Source of the DNA: Lithodes maja
Taxonomy: Eukaryota; Arthropoda; Malacostraca; Decapoda; Lithodidae
Direction of reading: 5' to 3'
DNA: 64,000 bases
NCBI GenBank assembly: GCA_037953745.1
Contig: JBAKBP010010334.1
Span: 1-64,000 of the forward strand
A program made the translations under genes and the position numbers. The notes below the pieces were generated by a model. The model was given only the letters and a program-made list of their open reading frames with translations. It made no database searches and had not been told where the DNA came from. This document shows positions 1-12,700 of the stretch, piece by piece. Every line of letters starts with the position of its first letter. Positions within the stretch are counted from its first letter, which is position 1.

Positions 1-3000
1 CCTCGGGGACAGTGGAGGAAGGATCAGGAGAAGGTTGCTAAGGGCAGGAAAAGGGACATTGATTCTGCTGCACTTCTCGGTGATTCGGTACTTGGACCTA
101 TAATAAACACGGGAGTTGACTCTGGCCCAGATATGGTGTGTAACAAGGCAGAGTTGGGTAAGACTTCGCGTGAGGCAAGAGCTGTAGCGAGAGCCACTAA
201 GGCAGTAGAGCCTACTAGCCGGGGTAATGTCTTATTACAAAACCATCTTGATGCATTGACGCCCAGGGACATTAGTGAGCAGCAGCTGCAAGACGCTAGC
301 CTAGCTCGTTATAGCAATGGTGCCATAGAGTTGGAGGAAGATGGGGATGCGAAGCCGGGAGATTTCTTTAGGCTCAACAGGATATTGTACCGCAGATTTC
401 TAGACCCCAAATCGAAGTGGGAGGGCGGTGCGAGGGTAGTAGACCAGGTGGTTGTTCCAAATAAGTATAGAGAGTCCTTATTGTGTCTGGCGCATGATGT
501 GCCGGTGGCGGGTCATTTGGGGGTAACAAAAACATTGGCGGCATTGGGCAGGTTTTTCTGGTGGCCTGGGGTCAAGGCTGATGTCTGTGCATGGGTGGCT
601 GGGTGTGCGACCTGCCAGACAACGGGGAAGCCTAACCAGACAATCCCGAAGGCACCTTTGTTTCCCATACCTGTCACCGGGCCTCCGTTCAGCAAAGTTG
701 TAGTAGATTTGGTTGGCCCTTTCCCGCCTACTAGTAGTGGCAATAAATTCCTGTTGACAATCATGGATGTGGCTACGAGATACCCGGACGCATACCCCAT
801 GAGAAACGGCTCGGCAAAGGCAGTTGTTAAAAACTTATTATTGTTCTGTTCCCGTTATGGATTTCCACGTGAGGTGCAGTCAGACCAGGGGAGCAATTTT
901 ACATGCAAATTGTTCAAGCAAACCCTTCAGTTGCACGGTATATGTTCTGTAGTGTCGTCAGCCTACCATCCCGAGAGTCAGGGAGTCTTGGAGCGGTGGC
1001 ACTCGACCCTGAAGAGTATGCTACGCTGTTACTGTGCAGAACATGCCACTGATTGGGATTTGGGTCTGCCGTATGTTCTGTTCGCTGCACGTGAAGTCCC
1101 AGGAGAGAGCCTGGGGTTCAGTCCAAATCAACTAGTCTTTGGCCATAATGTGAGAGGACCTTTAAGTATGGTGAAAGAGATCTCGGAGGGCGAAGAGAAG
1201 CCGGGGTCTGTACTTAAATATATCCTTGAGAGCCGGGAGAGACTTATAGGTTGCATGGCAGCGGCAGGTAATAACTTGGTTAATGCACAGGCGGTCATGA
1301 AGCACCAGTATGACGCCAAGGTGAAGCTTCGGGAGTTTTCGGTGGGTCAGGAGGTAATGTTGCTTTTACCTTTGCCTGGACACCCCCTTTCTGCCAAGTT
1401 TATTGGGCCGTATGTGGTGGCTAAGAAACTGTCCGACCTTGATTATCTCGTTGCAACACCTGACCGTAGAAAAAAACATCAGTTATGTCATGTTAACCTC
1501 ATGAAAGAGTATGTGAGACGCCCCTCAGAGCCTCTCACTGTCCCTGTGCTGGCCTGCAGCGGCCAGGGTGGAGAAGGAGGTGGGGACAGTCATGCTGCTG
1601 AGGAGGATAGCTGGGACTGTGTCATTTCCGCGGAACAGTGGGCGGGGAATACTGAACAAGAGGCTAGGCAAGCTGTAAGTCACCTGCCTGAGCACCAGGG
1701 TGCTGCTGTCCTAGGCCTGTTCAGGTCATACCCCTCTGTTTTCGCCGAACACCCAGGTCTCACTACTCAGGTAACGCACGACGTGGACGTCGGTGATAAT
1801 GTGCCCTTCAAGTCAGTGCCCTACCGTGTGCCCCCGGTAAAGTTGCCAGCTTTACGGGAGGAGTTAAAGTACATGGTTGAGAGAGGGATGATCACTGAAG
1901 GTTATGTGAAGTGGACATCACCCGTCACGTTGCAGCCAAAACCTGACGGCAAGGTGCGGTTCTGCATAGATTTTCGTAGGCTAAATGGCTTGACCACTAC
2001 CAACCCTTACCCTTTGCCTCGAGTTGACGACAGCGTGGACAAGATAGGGAATGCAAAGTACCTTACTAAAATTGATCTTGTAAAAGGCTACTGGCAAGTA
2101 CCCCTGTCGGACCGAGCTAAGCAAGTTTGTGGTTTTGTGGTAGATGGCAAGACCTACCAATGTAACGTAATGCCTTATGGGCTTAAGAACGCACCTGCCA
2201 CGTTTCAGAACCTGATGAACGATATTTGTGACGAAATCCCTAACTGCACGGTCTACCTTGATGACGTGATAGTGTATGATGACAATTTTGAAAATCACCT
2301 AAGGCACTTAGAGACCCTGTTTGGGAAGTTGCACGATGCTGGGCTGGTGGTGAACCTGAGGAAGTGCGAGTTTGTAAAGGCTACTGTGCAGTATCTTGGC
2401 TTCGTGGTCGGGTTAGGCCGGGTGTGCCCCCCCCTGAGCAAGATACAGGCTATCAATATGTTTCCCAGGCCCACCACTAAGCGCCAGGTCATGCGGTTCC
2501 TAGGTATGATAGGCTATTATAGGCGCTTCATCCGGGGATACTCTACTGTCTTAGCACCGTTAACTGATCTACTGTCGAAGTCAGTGAAGTTCTGTTGGGC
2601 TGCGGAGTGTCAGAGGGCTTTCGACCTAGTCAAGCACCTGCTGTGTACACATCCGATTTTGAGAGCCCCAGACTTCTCCAGGAGTTTTCAGCTGGCGACT
2701 GATGCCAGCGGTGTGGGTGCCGGGGCAGTGTTACTGCAGACTGATTCCGAGGGCTTGGAACACCCAGTGAGCTTCTTTTCTCGCAAGTTTAATTCGGCAC
2801 AAAGGAATTACTCGACTATAGAGAAGGAGCTTCTTGCTATCGTTTTGTCGCTCAAACATTTCGAAGTTTATGTTCCAGCCTACGGCCCGGTAGTGACGAT
2901 TTATACGGACCATCATCCCTTGAAATTCCTAAATCAGTTTCACAATCGGAATATGCGGTTGACCAGGTGGTCCCTAATGCTCCAAGAGTATAATCTCAAC

Positions 3001-3069
3001 ATTCAGCATATTGCCGGGAGTGAGAACGTGATAGCAGATTGTCTATCAAGGGTTGATGATCCAGGATAG
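1..3069 (+). CDS. Gag-Pol polyprotein, C-terminal part (integrase-RT-RNase H), copy 1
   Basis: The frame is open from base 1, so the first ATG at 133 is internal and not the true start. Domain order is integrase (HHCC zinc module, D-D35-E core, GPY-type C-terminal module near codons 465-475), then reverse transcriptase with YLDD near 2254-2265, then RNase H with a TDAS motif near 2698-2709. It ends just after the last RNase H motif. Compared with the intact copy there are four amino-acid changes I could see: C for S and A for D in the integrase core, S for W after the core, and E for D after YLDD. None hits a catalytic residue. Integrase upstream of RT in a Ty3-type polyprotein is the Gmr1 arrangement. 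Confidence 0.93.
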   Translation, partial: PRGQWRKDQEKVAKGRKRDIDSAALLGDSVLGPIINTGVDSGPDMVCNKAELGKTSREARAVARATKAVEPTSRGNVLLQNHLDALTPRDISEQQLQDASLARYSNGAIELEEDGDAKPGDFFRLNRILYRRFLDPKSKWEGGARVVDQVVVPNKYRESLLCLAHDVPVAGHLGVTKTLAALGRFFWWPGVKADVCAWVAGCATCQTTGKPNQTIPKAPLFPIPVTGPPFSKVVVDLVGPFPPTSSGNKFLLTIMDVATRYPDAYPMRNGSAKAVVKNLLLFCSRYGFPREVQSDQGSNFTCKLFKQTLQLHGICSVVSSAYHPESQGVLERWHSTLKSMLRCYCAEHATDWDLGLPYVLFAAREVPGESLGFSPNQLVFGHNVRGPLSMVKEISEGEEKPGSVLKYILESRERLIGCMAAAGNNLVNAQAVMKHQYDAKVKLREFSVGQEVMLLLPLPGHPLSAKFIGPYVVAKKLSDLDYLVATPDRRKKHQLCHVNLMKEYVRRPSEPLTVPVLACSGQGGEGGGDSHAAEEDSWDCVISAEQWAGNTEQEARQAVSHLPEHQGAAVLGLFRSYPSVFAEHPGLTTQVTHDVDVGDNVPFKSVPYRVPPVKLPALREELKYMVERGMITEGYVKWTSPVTLQPKPDGKVRFCIDFRRLNGLTTTNPYPLPRVDDSVDKIGNAKYLTKIDLVKGYWQVPLSDRAKQVCGFVVDGKTYQCNVMPYGLKNAPATFQNLMNDICDEIPNCTVYLDDVIVYDDNFENHLRHLETLFGKLHDAGLVVNLRKCEFVKATVQYLGFVVGLGRVCPPLSKIQAINMFPRPTTKRQVMRFLGMIGYYRRFIRGYSTVLAPLTDLLSKSVKFCWAAECQRAFDLVKHLLCTHPILRAPDFSRSFQLATDASGVGAGAVLLQTDSEGLEHPVSFFSRKFNSAQRNYSTIEKELLAIVLSLKHFEVYVPAYGPVVTIYTDHHPLKFLNQFHNRNMRLTRWSLMLQEYNLNIQHIAGSENVIADCLSRVDDPG

Positions 3070-3351
3070 TCGTGCACGGTGTGTGGGTTGAGCAGGAGTA
3101 AAATTAGGCTATCATAACGCCGTCCAAAAAGATTATAAAACAATAAAATAAACGAGAATTTTTTTTTTTAGTTTTGTAAGTCTTTATTGTTGTAGCATGA
3201 TGCATGCGATATTGTGTTTTATGTATAATTCACACTTCAGTTGTTGTGCACCTTTTGCAATTAGTGGCAGCTAAGGGTAGCAGGTCGGTTGGTTGCCTGT
3301 CAGATTTTGATAATGCTTCTAAGGTCGATTATCTAAAATCTTGGGGGGGGC
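3070..3351 (+). other. 3' untranslated segment and polypurine tract, copy 1
   Basis: Noncoding segment between the polyprotein stop and the LTR, with an A-rich stretch and a T-run near 3160. It ends in a G-run (about 3343-3350) followed by one C and the TG of the LTR, which is the expected position of the plus-strand primer. Confidence 0.8.
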
Positions 3352-5166
3352 TGTGACGCACCCAGTGCGTGGCAACTTAACCTGATTGTACTTCTTGGTA
3401 CTCCACTGTGCCGCCGCGGTGCGGTGCCGCTGTGCCGCTGTGCCGTGCTGGCTGCTTATATTGAGTGTGACAACGTATAACTATGTTCTTTGTATCTCTG
3501 CAAAGGTCTCGTCATGTGCTAACCAGTGGTGGGTTTTGTTTTAAGCCATGTCGAGACCTTCCATTTAATATGTAGTATCAATAGAGAAGTTGATAGATAA
3601 GACAATAGGAGTTCAGAGAGAGAGAGTGAGTTAGTTTTCAGAGCGAGAGGGTAGCAATGCGCCACGCTGCCGGGGGGGTGGTTGCCAGACGTATGGACCG
3701 GTTGGCAGCCCTGCGCTTATAGCTAGGTGCGACAGGGTTGGTAGTACATTGCCGCCTGCCTATGCTGCCTGGGCTGCCCATGTTGTCGTGCTGCACATTG
3801 CCTGGAGACTCGCTGTGTGTTCCATGATCAGGTTGCCTAGAACCTTTGAGATTCTAACATCCCTTGCCCTCTCTCCCAATTTCTCACGGTTGCACTCTTT
3901 CTCTCTGACGACATTACTCTCATTTCATTCTTCTCTCTATTTAAATGCATAACCTTCCCTTGAGGTCCTAAAGGAGTTTCAGCACTCACCTCTCGTATTA
4001 CTCTTAGGACAAGCATATATTTACATGTATTAGATTTAAGGGGTTAATGTGAACAGCGATCTTCTTGATGAGGATAGTTGGTGAACGTTCTACATGTTCA
4101 CGAGTTATATGCCCAGCTCATCATCCAATTTGTGACTAGACTAGTGCCATGTGTAAGAGCCCGACCATGCCCAGGAGTTGTCTGTAGAGGGGCGAGGACT
4201 TAGCCTTGATTTGCCTACCGAGCCAGGAGCGAGTGCAGTACCAGAGACTACAGCTCGCTCGTAGTGCCGGTATAGTAGAGTAACGTAATTTATCTGTCCT
4301 TGTGTTCTCTGCAGTCTTTTCCTGGGTTCTCGCTTTCGGTGCTGGGACTCGTTGTTCCTGTGACTTGGCCTGCTAGCTAGAACACATGGGGATGATGAGT
4401 GGGTTATATCTTTATTTTACTATGCATTGCAGCTCTCTTTAAGTTTATGTATGTAACACTTTACAATACACATTACTCACACACAAGACAACACTATTAA
4501 TACTTTCATGTATCAATTAACTGCACTGTCGTTTTGCTGCTGTGTTCGGAGTTCCGTTGCGTAGGGCGCATACGGACTCAGAGGGGAGACAGAGTGAGAG
4601 AAGCGAAGTAGCCTATGCGGTAGTAGGCTACCGGCGCAGTACTGTTGCCTGCAACCTTTTAGTTATTCCAAGTATAGATTCATTCTTATAATAAGTGACT
4701 ACTATTTATGTTCCTTCCATGTGTATTATTAGGTATCTACTGGATCATGAACATCTTGTATGCTACATGCTAGTGCATGTTAGTAGGGGACAGTTATTCT
4801 AGTGCACGCGCTTTCAAGTAGGCGTGTACATTTGTCATTTAGCATTTCACTGTCATACCTTTAGCCTGCTTCTATTCTACATTATTAGAGGCTTAATATT
4901 AACGTAGTTTCTTGAGTATTGCATTTCTTTAGTCATAACGTAACCTATAAATGTCTGAGGGAGTTTAGCCTCATAGCCTACCCCTGTTGTACACTTTCGC
5001 CGAGTTAAGGTACCTCGTTACCATAGACGATAACTCTGTAGGGCGTTGGTGCTTTTGTTGTCTGGAGCATATAGTATTTGGGACTGGAATCGAGCGTGTC
5101 GTTGTCACATAAGCCATTTCTGTCCTACGATCAAGAATCCCGAATATGTATTGCCGATCCAGCCGT

Positions 5167-5170
<4 letters not shown>
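3352..5170 (+). repeat. 3' LTR of Gmr1-like copy 1
   Basis: About 1819 bp, beginning TGTGACGCACCC and ending CCGTAACA, matching the two LTRs of copy 2. It is more divergent from them than they are from each other. The clearest difference is a CCGCTGTG-type short repeat near 3410-3450 that differs in length and base content. The small open frame at 3749-3952 recurs in all LTR copies and shows no sign of being a gene. Confidence 0.93.
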
Positions 5171-5348
<178 letters not shown>

Positions 5349-6235
5349 TAGTAACTGTGTACGTATATATGTATAATGTACTGTAACTGTGTGCTTATAT
5401 AACTGTTTGTGTAAGTATGTACAGTAGGTGCGCATGCTTGCGCAACCTGTTTGTGTATTCATATGTATTTGCATAGTATTCCGAGTCCATCCCCATTCAG
5501 TGCATATTACATTTGTATTTCTTTTCATATTAAGACAAATGACAGTACATTTAAATCACAGAGATAATGTCCAAGCTCTCTAGGCTTCCCACGAATTTAT
5601 CACAAAGACTTTTGACGAACTAAAAGTGTGCAGAGAAAACGGGTGAGAAACATGGCCGACTTTTATAGAAGGAATATCTCCAGAGGGAACCACAGGGACA
5701 CATACAATATATTAACATTTAGATATTATATTTACGAACATTTAGGAGAGACTCTTGTATTCTTATACTTTATTTAGTCAGATTGTCGGCTAACTATATA
5801 TTTTGACTGTACATGAAATGGGCAATCAAAAAGTGTGTGTGTGTGTTTGTGTTTGTGTTTGTACTGTATATAATTATTATAAACATGTACGCGGGGATAC
5901 TGATATTTGAGTTGAGTGCATCATGATCCTGTATCATCCTTTGTTTACACGTACAGTATAAATTATACACTATTTGATCAACATTATTTAAGGGCAGGTT
6001 TTTGCTTTTGCTGGAAGCCCTTCTCCTTCATGTTGAGCACCATTAGTTTTGAGATATTAAGACTAATGGGATATTAGTTTGGTGTTATTAAGACCTTTTG
6101 TCCCATTTAAGTGTCATTGGGAATCTGTCAATTAGAAGGAAGCGGCCTAAGGCCGCAGCATTATTCTACCGAAAAACGTACAAATTAATCTCGAAAGAGG
6201 GTCTTGCGGGTGTTTTTTTTTAAAGTTAGAGGTTT

Positions 6236-6292
<57 letters not shown>

Positions 6293-7214
6293 TAAATTAA
6301 GAGAATGTCAAAAGCCTCTTTTATCTATGTGGATAAATAATACATTGTAAATAATGATCGCTATAAGCCAAACATCTTTGTTGGCTATTCCATATAATGC
6401 GTGAAATATTGAAGCGTTTCGTTTTCAGAATGTTATTATGAAATATTATTTGACATAGGAATTTACAAACATGAACCGGTTTGCATCGATCTCTGTTGAT
6501 GAAAACCCTAATATTAAAATTAATAACACCATATATATAAGTATTTGCACATTTCTTAGTGTTATACAACCCAATCCTGCAACATGTTGATATTGATCAC
6601 AACAATATCGGCTATTTAACATAAGAAAGTATTAATATTAATTATTTTACAGGCAGAGGGTGAGCGAACGGCGCCGTAACTCCAAAGGTATCAACAGGAA
6701 AACATGAGAATGGATCTCATTGTTCTCATTGTGGATATTTCGGGAGTGACTCCTCTATTCTTCATATTGCTGAAGAATGTTGACTTTATTTATATTGGGC
6801 GGTTGATATTTTGATAGCAAGCAAGAGCATATCATAACATGCAAGATTACAGACATTGGAATGGGAGGGTTTATCGTTATACAGCAGGTACCGGAGGCGT
6901 ATGTATTATAATTATGATGTAATATAATATTCCCCCAGGCGGCAGCACTGTTTTGTCCGATCCCTTCCGACTTGTATAGACAGAATGCTCAAAATGCAGT
7001 GACAGGAAATCATAAATGTGGGTCAATTTACATACACTGACAATGTTTAGGAGTAACTCGTGTATTCTCAGGTTCGGATATACTGTATAGTATATAATAA
7101 AAAACACACACATACACACACACATATCCATTTCACTTATTTAATTAAAGGCCCATTTCATTAATAGGGATATTCATTATATTATGTATAAGGGGAAAGA
7201 AGCCCATTTTCCAT
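5349..7214. other. AT-rich intergenic DNA with microsatellites and an old TTAA element
   Basis: No gene recognised. It holds a short TG-rich tract (5838-5866), a clean (TC)n tract of about 52 bp (6239-6291), a CA tract (7107-7130) and a degraded element from TTAA at 5988 to about 6227. That element shares blocks such as CACCATTAGTTTTGAGATA-type text and the CTACCGAAAAA motif with the TTAAGGGG family seen at 56107 and 63510. Confidence 0.6.
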
Positions 7215-7604
7215 TTAAGGGAGGTCACCGTTTTTATTTGTTTGTCTTTCTCTCCTTTTCTCTCTTTCCCTGGCTTGTATCCATTCGGCCCCATTCAGCC
7301 AACTGTGTTAAGACGTTTATCCCCATCCAGGTGTCGATTTATTCCTGGCGAGCGATAGCGAGTCAGCATTGCATGGAGAAATCTGGCTTCGCCAGAGACA
7401 TTTTTATATCGAAAAATGTACAAATTTAGCTTGCTGTCAAAACAAAAATATATATATGCTGGCTCACTACCGCTCGCCAGGAAAATATTGACACCTGGAT
7501 GGGGGTAAACATCATAAAACAGTACGCTGAATGGGGCCGAATGGATACAAGCCAAAGAGAGAGAGGGAGAGAAAGAGAAAAAAAAGCGAGGTGGGCTCCC
7601 TTAA
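7215..7604. mobile_element. TTAA-bounded foldback MITE (family R, copy 1)
   Basis: Bounded by TTAAGGGAG on the left and CTCCCTTAA on the right. The arms are long imperfect inverted repeats, both containing GGCTTGTATCCATTCGGCC and the block CTGGCGAGCG(A/G)TAGCGAG, separated by a short centre near 7380-7450. A second, almost full copy lies at 51656-52031. There is no coding capacity. The TTAA edges suggest piggyBac-type mobilisation, inferred from the ends only. Confidence 0.8.
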
Positions 7605-7715
7605 GAAACTGGGGAAAAGCATGGTTGCTCATATTACTGTGTGTATCCTTATTTACCTTTCCGTACAAGCCCTAACACCTAGAGAACATTGTGGCAGAAG
7701 ATTATACATACATAT

Positions 7716-9520
7716 TGTGACGCACCCAGTGCGTGGCAACGTAACCTGATTGTACTCCTTGGTACTCCACTGTACCGCCACGGTACCGTGTACCGTGCTG
7801 GCTGCTTATATTGAGTGTGACAACGTATAACTATGTTCTTTGTATCTCTGCAAAGGTCTCGTCATGTGCTAACCAGTGGTGGGTTTTGTTTTAAGCCATG
7901 TCGAGACCTTCCATTTAATATGTAGTATCAATAGAGAAGTTGATAGATAAGACAATGGGAGTTTAGAGAGAGAGAGTGAGTTAGTCTTCAGAGCGAGAGG
8001 GTAGCGGTGCGCCACGCTGCCGGGGGGGTGGTTGCCAGACGTATGGACCGGTTGGCAGCCCTGCGCTTATAGCTAGGTGCGACAGGGTTGGTAGTACATT
8101 GCCGCCTGCCTATGCTGCCTGGGCTGCCCATGTTGTCGTACAGCACATTGCCTGGAGGCTCGCTGTGTGCTCTATGACCAGGTTGCCTAGAACCTTTGAG
8201 ATTCTAACATCCCTTGCCCTCTCTCCCAACTTCTCACGGTTGCACTCTTTCTCTCTGACGACATTACTCTCATTTCATTCTTCTCTCTATTTAAATGCAT
8301 ACCCTTCCCTTGAGGTCCTAAAGGAGTTTCAGCACTCACCTCTCGTATTACTCTTAGGACAAGCATATATTTACATGTATTAGATTTAAGGGGTTAATGT
8401 GAACAGCGATCTTCTTGATGAGGATAGTTGGTGAACGTTCTACATGTTCACGAGTTATATGCCCAGCTCATCATCCAATTTGTGACTAGACTAGTGCCAT
8501 GTGTAAGAGCCCGACCATGCCCAGGAGTTGTCTGTAGAGGGGCGAGGACTTAGCCTTGATTTGCCTACCGAGCCAGGAGCGAGTGTAGTACCAGAGACTA
8601 CAGCTCGCTCGTAGTGCCGGTATAGTAGAGTAACGTAATTTATCTGTCCTTGTGTTCTCTGCAGTCTTTTCCTGGGTTCTCGCTTTCGGTGCTGGGACTC
8701 GTTGTTCCTGTGACTTGGCCTGCTAGCTAGAACACATGGGGATGATGAGTGGGTTATATCTTTATTTTACTATGCATTGCAGCTCTCTTTAAGTTTATGT
8801 ATGTAACACTTTACAATACACATTACTCACACACAAGACAACACTATTAATACTTTCATGTATCAATTAACTGCACTGTCGTTTTGCTGCTGTGTCCGGA
8901 GTTCCGTTGCGTAGGGCGCATACGGACTCAGAGGGGAGACAGAGTGAGAGAAGCGAAGTAGCCTATGCGGTAGGAGGCTACCGGCGCAGTACTGTTGCCT
9001 GCAACCTTTTAGTTATTCCAAGTATAGATTCATTATTACAATAAGTGACTACTATTTATGTTCCTTCCATGTGTATTATTAGGTATCTACTGGATCATGA
9101 ACATCTTGTATGCTACATGCTAGTGCATGTTAGTAGGGGACAGTTATTCTAGTGCACGCGCTTTCAAGTAGGCGTGTACATTTGTCATTTAGCATTTCAC
9201 TGTCATACCTTTAGCCTGCTTCTATTCTACATTATTAGAGGCTTAATATTAACGTAGTTTCTTGAGTATTGCATTTCTTTAGTAATAACGTAACCTATAA
9301 ATGTCTGAGGGAGTTTAGCCTCATAGCCTACCCCTGTTGTACACTTTCGCCGAGTTAAGATACCTCGTTACCATAGACGATAACTCTGTAGGGCGTTGGT
9401 GCTTTTGTTGTCTGGAGCATATAGTATTTGGGACTGGAATCGAGCGTGTCGTTGTCACATAAGCCATTTCTGTCCTACGATCAAGAATCCCGAATATGTA
9501 TTGCCGATCCAGCCGTAACA
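7716..9520 (+). repeat. 5' LTR of Gmr1-like copy 2
   Basis: 1805 bp, TGTGAC...TAACA. Differences noted against the 3' LTR are a 3-bp indel near 7786, GTAGGAGG versus GTAGTAGG near 8973, a G/A nearby, and A/G near 9360. It should contain the element promoter. A TATTTAAATG box near 8288 is a candidate core element but untested. Confidence 0.95.
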
Positions 9521-9790
9521 AAATGGCGACCTTGCACAAGATTCAGTAGTATCCTATCACATGTTTTTTGGAGAACTATTCTATGCTACCTAGTAGAGCT
9601 GGCTAGAATTTTCTTGCATATTGGAGGAATTTTTATTGTGTCATTATTGTATTGGTGGACTTGCAGATTGTTTCGTTAGGGGTGTCTAGAGTAGAGTCAT
9701 TCAAGCATCTTTAACATTTTGTGAGTCGAGACTGCAATTAGTAATAAGCACTTCTTTTTTTTTATAAACAGCAATTGTATAACCAGCACT
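9521..9790 (+). promoter_or_regulatory. Leader with primer-binding site of copy 2
   Basis: Three bases after the LTR a TGGCGACCTTGCAC stretch starts at 9524, the position and TGG start expected for a primer-binding site complementary to a tRNA 3' CCA end. I do not assign the tRNA. The remaining leader runs to the ATG at 9791 without another obvious frame. Confidence 0.7.
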
Positions 9791-12700
9791 ATGTCTAATG
9801 ACTCATCATTTACGGGGGAGGATAACATGGTACAGCCTAGTAACCAGCAAGTACAACAGATGTTTGGGGAGGGGAGTGTTATAAGTGGAGAGAGGGATGC
9901 CCGGGCATTTTTGCAGACACCTTTGACCGAACAGCGCCTGCAGGCTATTGATTGTTACGGTCTTCGCTGTTTAGCCACGGTTTTGGGGCGGGACTGTCCT
10001 GACAGTTGGCCCAAGAAGAATTTGGTGGCATGTTTGTTGGGTGATGGCGATGGGGCGGTGGGTGGAGTGGGGTCTTGGGGGGTTCCCTCCAAGCCTCCAT
10101 TCCACTCTACCCCTGAGCTGGGCCCTCAGCCAGCGAGTCTTAGCACGATGCAGCAGGAGGGTTCTCAAGGGCAAGCTGGCTTACCCGTAAACACGTCTCG
10201 GTGTGGATCCCCCATTTTGTGCTCTCCCCCCCCAGGCCTGTCTCCTGAGATGTTATTTCAGCTAGAACTAGCTAAGTTTAAGCTGCAGGAGACTCAGATA
10301 CAACAGGCTAGTATAGAACGCATAGAGGTTGCTAGAATCCAAGCCAATCAGGATGCAACCAGGTACCAGGCTGAAATGGATGTCGAGAAGTCTAGAGTAG
10401 AGACCACGGGGCGTCATCTCGGTGGTGGGCACCGGGTTACAGACTCACTTTCGCATTTAATTAAGTTAGTACCCGCATTTGATGAGACAGCAGTGACTGA
10501 GTTTTTTGCTCGTTTCGAAAAGAAGTGTCGTGAGTATGACTGGCCGGAGGTTAAATGGGCAGCATTAGTTTCATCACGTCTAGTGGGTAAGGGGTTGAAA
10601 GCCTACGATGCACTGTCACTGGACGAGAGTGTAGTGTATGGACTGGTGAAGGAGGCTGTGCTCCGGGCCTACGAACTGCAACCCGAAACTTATAGATTGA
10701 AGTTCCGTGGCGTGAATAAGAAGAGCGACGTCAGTTTCATGGAGCACGCACGGGACTTAACAGATGCATGTAATAACTGGTTTCGGTCCGAGCACGCAGA
10801 GTCGGCTGAGGAAATTAAGCAACTTTTCTATCTGGAACAGTTTTACAAATGTACTGGAACCGATCTAACGCTGAACATTAAGGAAAAATGTCCCAAGACA
10901 GTAGAGGAGGCTGCCAAGATGGCAGACTTCAGATTATCATTGATTCGTGGTTGCGGTGCCGCTCAGAGGGCTGAGTCAGGGCAGAAGGGGCGCTATACCC
11001 CACCCACCAGAGTTTTTGATAATAACAAATCCTATGACACACATAACCACACTAAATGCATTGCACCTAATAACACCTACAAACACAGGCCTCTCCCGTT
11101 TACTAAAGGTCAGGCCCCTTCTTCGCCCGCACAAGGGAAGAAGCCCATTGGGGATGTGAAATGTTACAAATGTCAGAAGCTAGGCCATTATTCACGTGAG
11201 TGCCCTAGTAACACTCCCGCTAAGCCGGTGTCATTGGTTCACAGTATCGGTGTGTCTCTGAAGGCTGCAGCAACTGCCCGGGGTAGGTTGTCAGCAGCTG
11301 AGGCACACGCGGTAAAGAAGCGTACGGAAGGCTCGACACCTGTCCGGGACACTTTCTGTCGCCATCGGGGGCACGGGTTTGTGAGCTGGGGGAGTGAACT
11401 ACGGAGGGTTGACTTGCTTAGGGATACGGGGGCTTCGCAAACTTTGTTGAGGAACTTCACAGGGAAACCGATAAATGCGGCCAGAGTTGTTGTGGTGCAG
11501 GGTATAAATGCTACGAGGTCATACCCACTTGTGAGGTTGGAGTTGAGAGTGGGAGAGGTGTGCAGGGAGCTGGATGTAGGGATCGTCGAGTGTTTGCCAG
11601 TTGAGGGCGTCGACCTTCTTCTCGGCAACGACTTTGCGGTGCCCACTTCCGGGACTCCACCCTTAGTCGTTGCCGAGAGGGCGGCCGACGTGGATGGTGA
11701 GAATCGGGAATGGGTTGGGAGGTGCCAACAGGATGAGATGGCCTGTGTGGTAACCCGATCTCGCTCTGCGGCTCCTGCACAGCCTAGCACTCAACCTCGG
11801 GGACAGTGGAGGAAGGATCAGGAGAAGGTTGCTAAGGGCAGGAAAAGGGACATTGATTCTGCTGCACTTCTCGGTGATTCGGTACTTGGACCTGTAATAA
11901 ACACGGGAGTTGACTCTGGCCCAGATATGGTGTGTAACAAGGCAGAGTTGGGTAAGACTTCGCGTGAGGCAAGAGCTGTAGCGAGAGCCACTAAGGCAGT
12001 AGAGCCTACTAGCCGGGGTAATGTCTTATTACAAAACCATCTTGATGCATTGACGCCCAGGGACATTAGTGAGCAGCAGCTGCAAGACGCTAGCCTAGCT
12101 CGTTATAGCAATGGTGCCATAGAGTTGGAGGAAGATGGGGATGCGAAGCCGGGAGATTTCTTTAGGCTCAACAGGATATTGTACCGCAGATTTCTAGACC
12201 CCAAATCGAAGTGGGAGGGCGGTGCGAGGGTAGTAGACCAGGTGGTTGTTCCAAATAAGTATAGAGAGTCCTTATTGTGTCTGGCGCATGATGTGCCGGT
12301 GGCGGGTCATTTGGGGGTAACAAAAACATTGGCGGCATTGGGCAGGTTTTTCTGGTGGCCTGGGGTCAAGGCTGATGTCTGTGCATGGGTGGCTGGGTGT
12401 GCGACCTGCCAGACAACGGGGAAGCCTAACCAGACCATCCCGAAGGCACCTTTGTTTCCCATACCTGTCACCGGGCCTCCGTTCAGCAAAGTTGTAGTAG
12501 ATTTGGTTGGCCCTTTCCCGCCTACTAGTAGTGGCAATAAATTCCTGTTGACAATCATGGATGTGGCTACGAGATACCCGGACGCATACCCCATGAGAAA
12601 CGGCTCGGCAAAGGCAGTTGTTAAAAACTTATTATTGTTCTGTTCCCGTTATGGATTTCCACGTGAGGTGCAGTCAGACCAGGGGAGCAATTTTACATCC

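Larger units (their letters stand above)
1..5170 (+). mobile_element. Gmr1-like Ty3 LTR retrotransposon, copy 1 (5' part outside window)
   Basis: The window opens inside this element. Bases 1-3069 match 11794-14863 of the complete copy with only about seven single-base differences noticed by eye. The same 3' untranslated segment, G-rich polypurine tract and 3' LTR follow. The LTR ends in TAACA directly against a long (AT)n tract. Gag, protease and the 5' LTR lie upstream of the window, so integrity of the whole copy cannot be judged. The visible part of the frame is open. Confidence 0.93.

Noticed and set aside
3749..3952. Small LTR frame repeated at 8099 and 15530
   Set aside because: Conserved only because the LTRs are nearly identical; no motif and different length in each copy.
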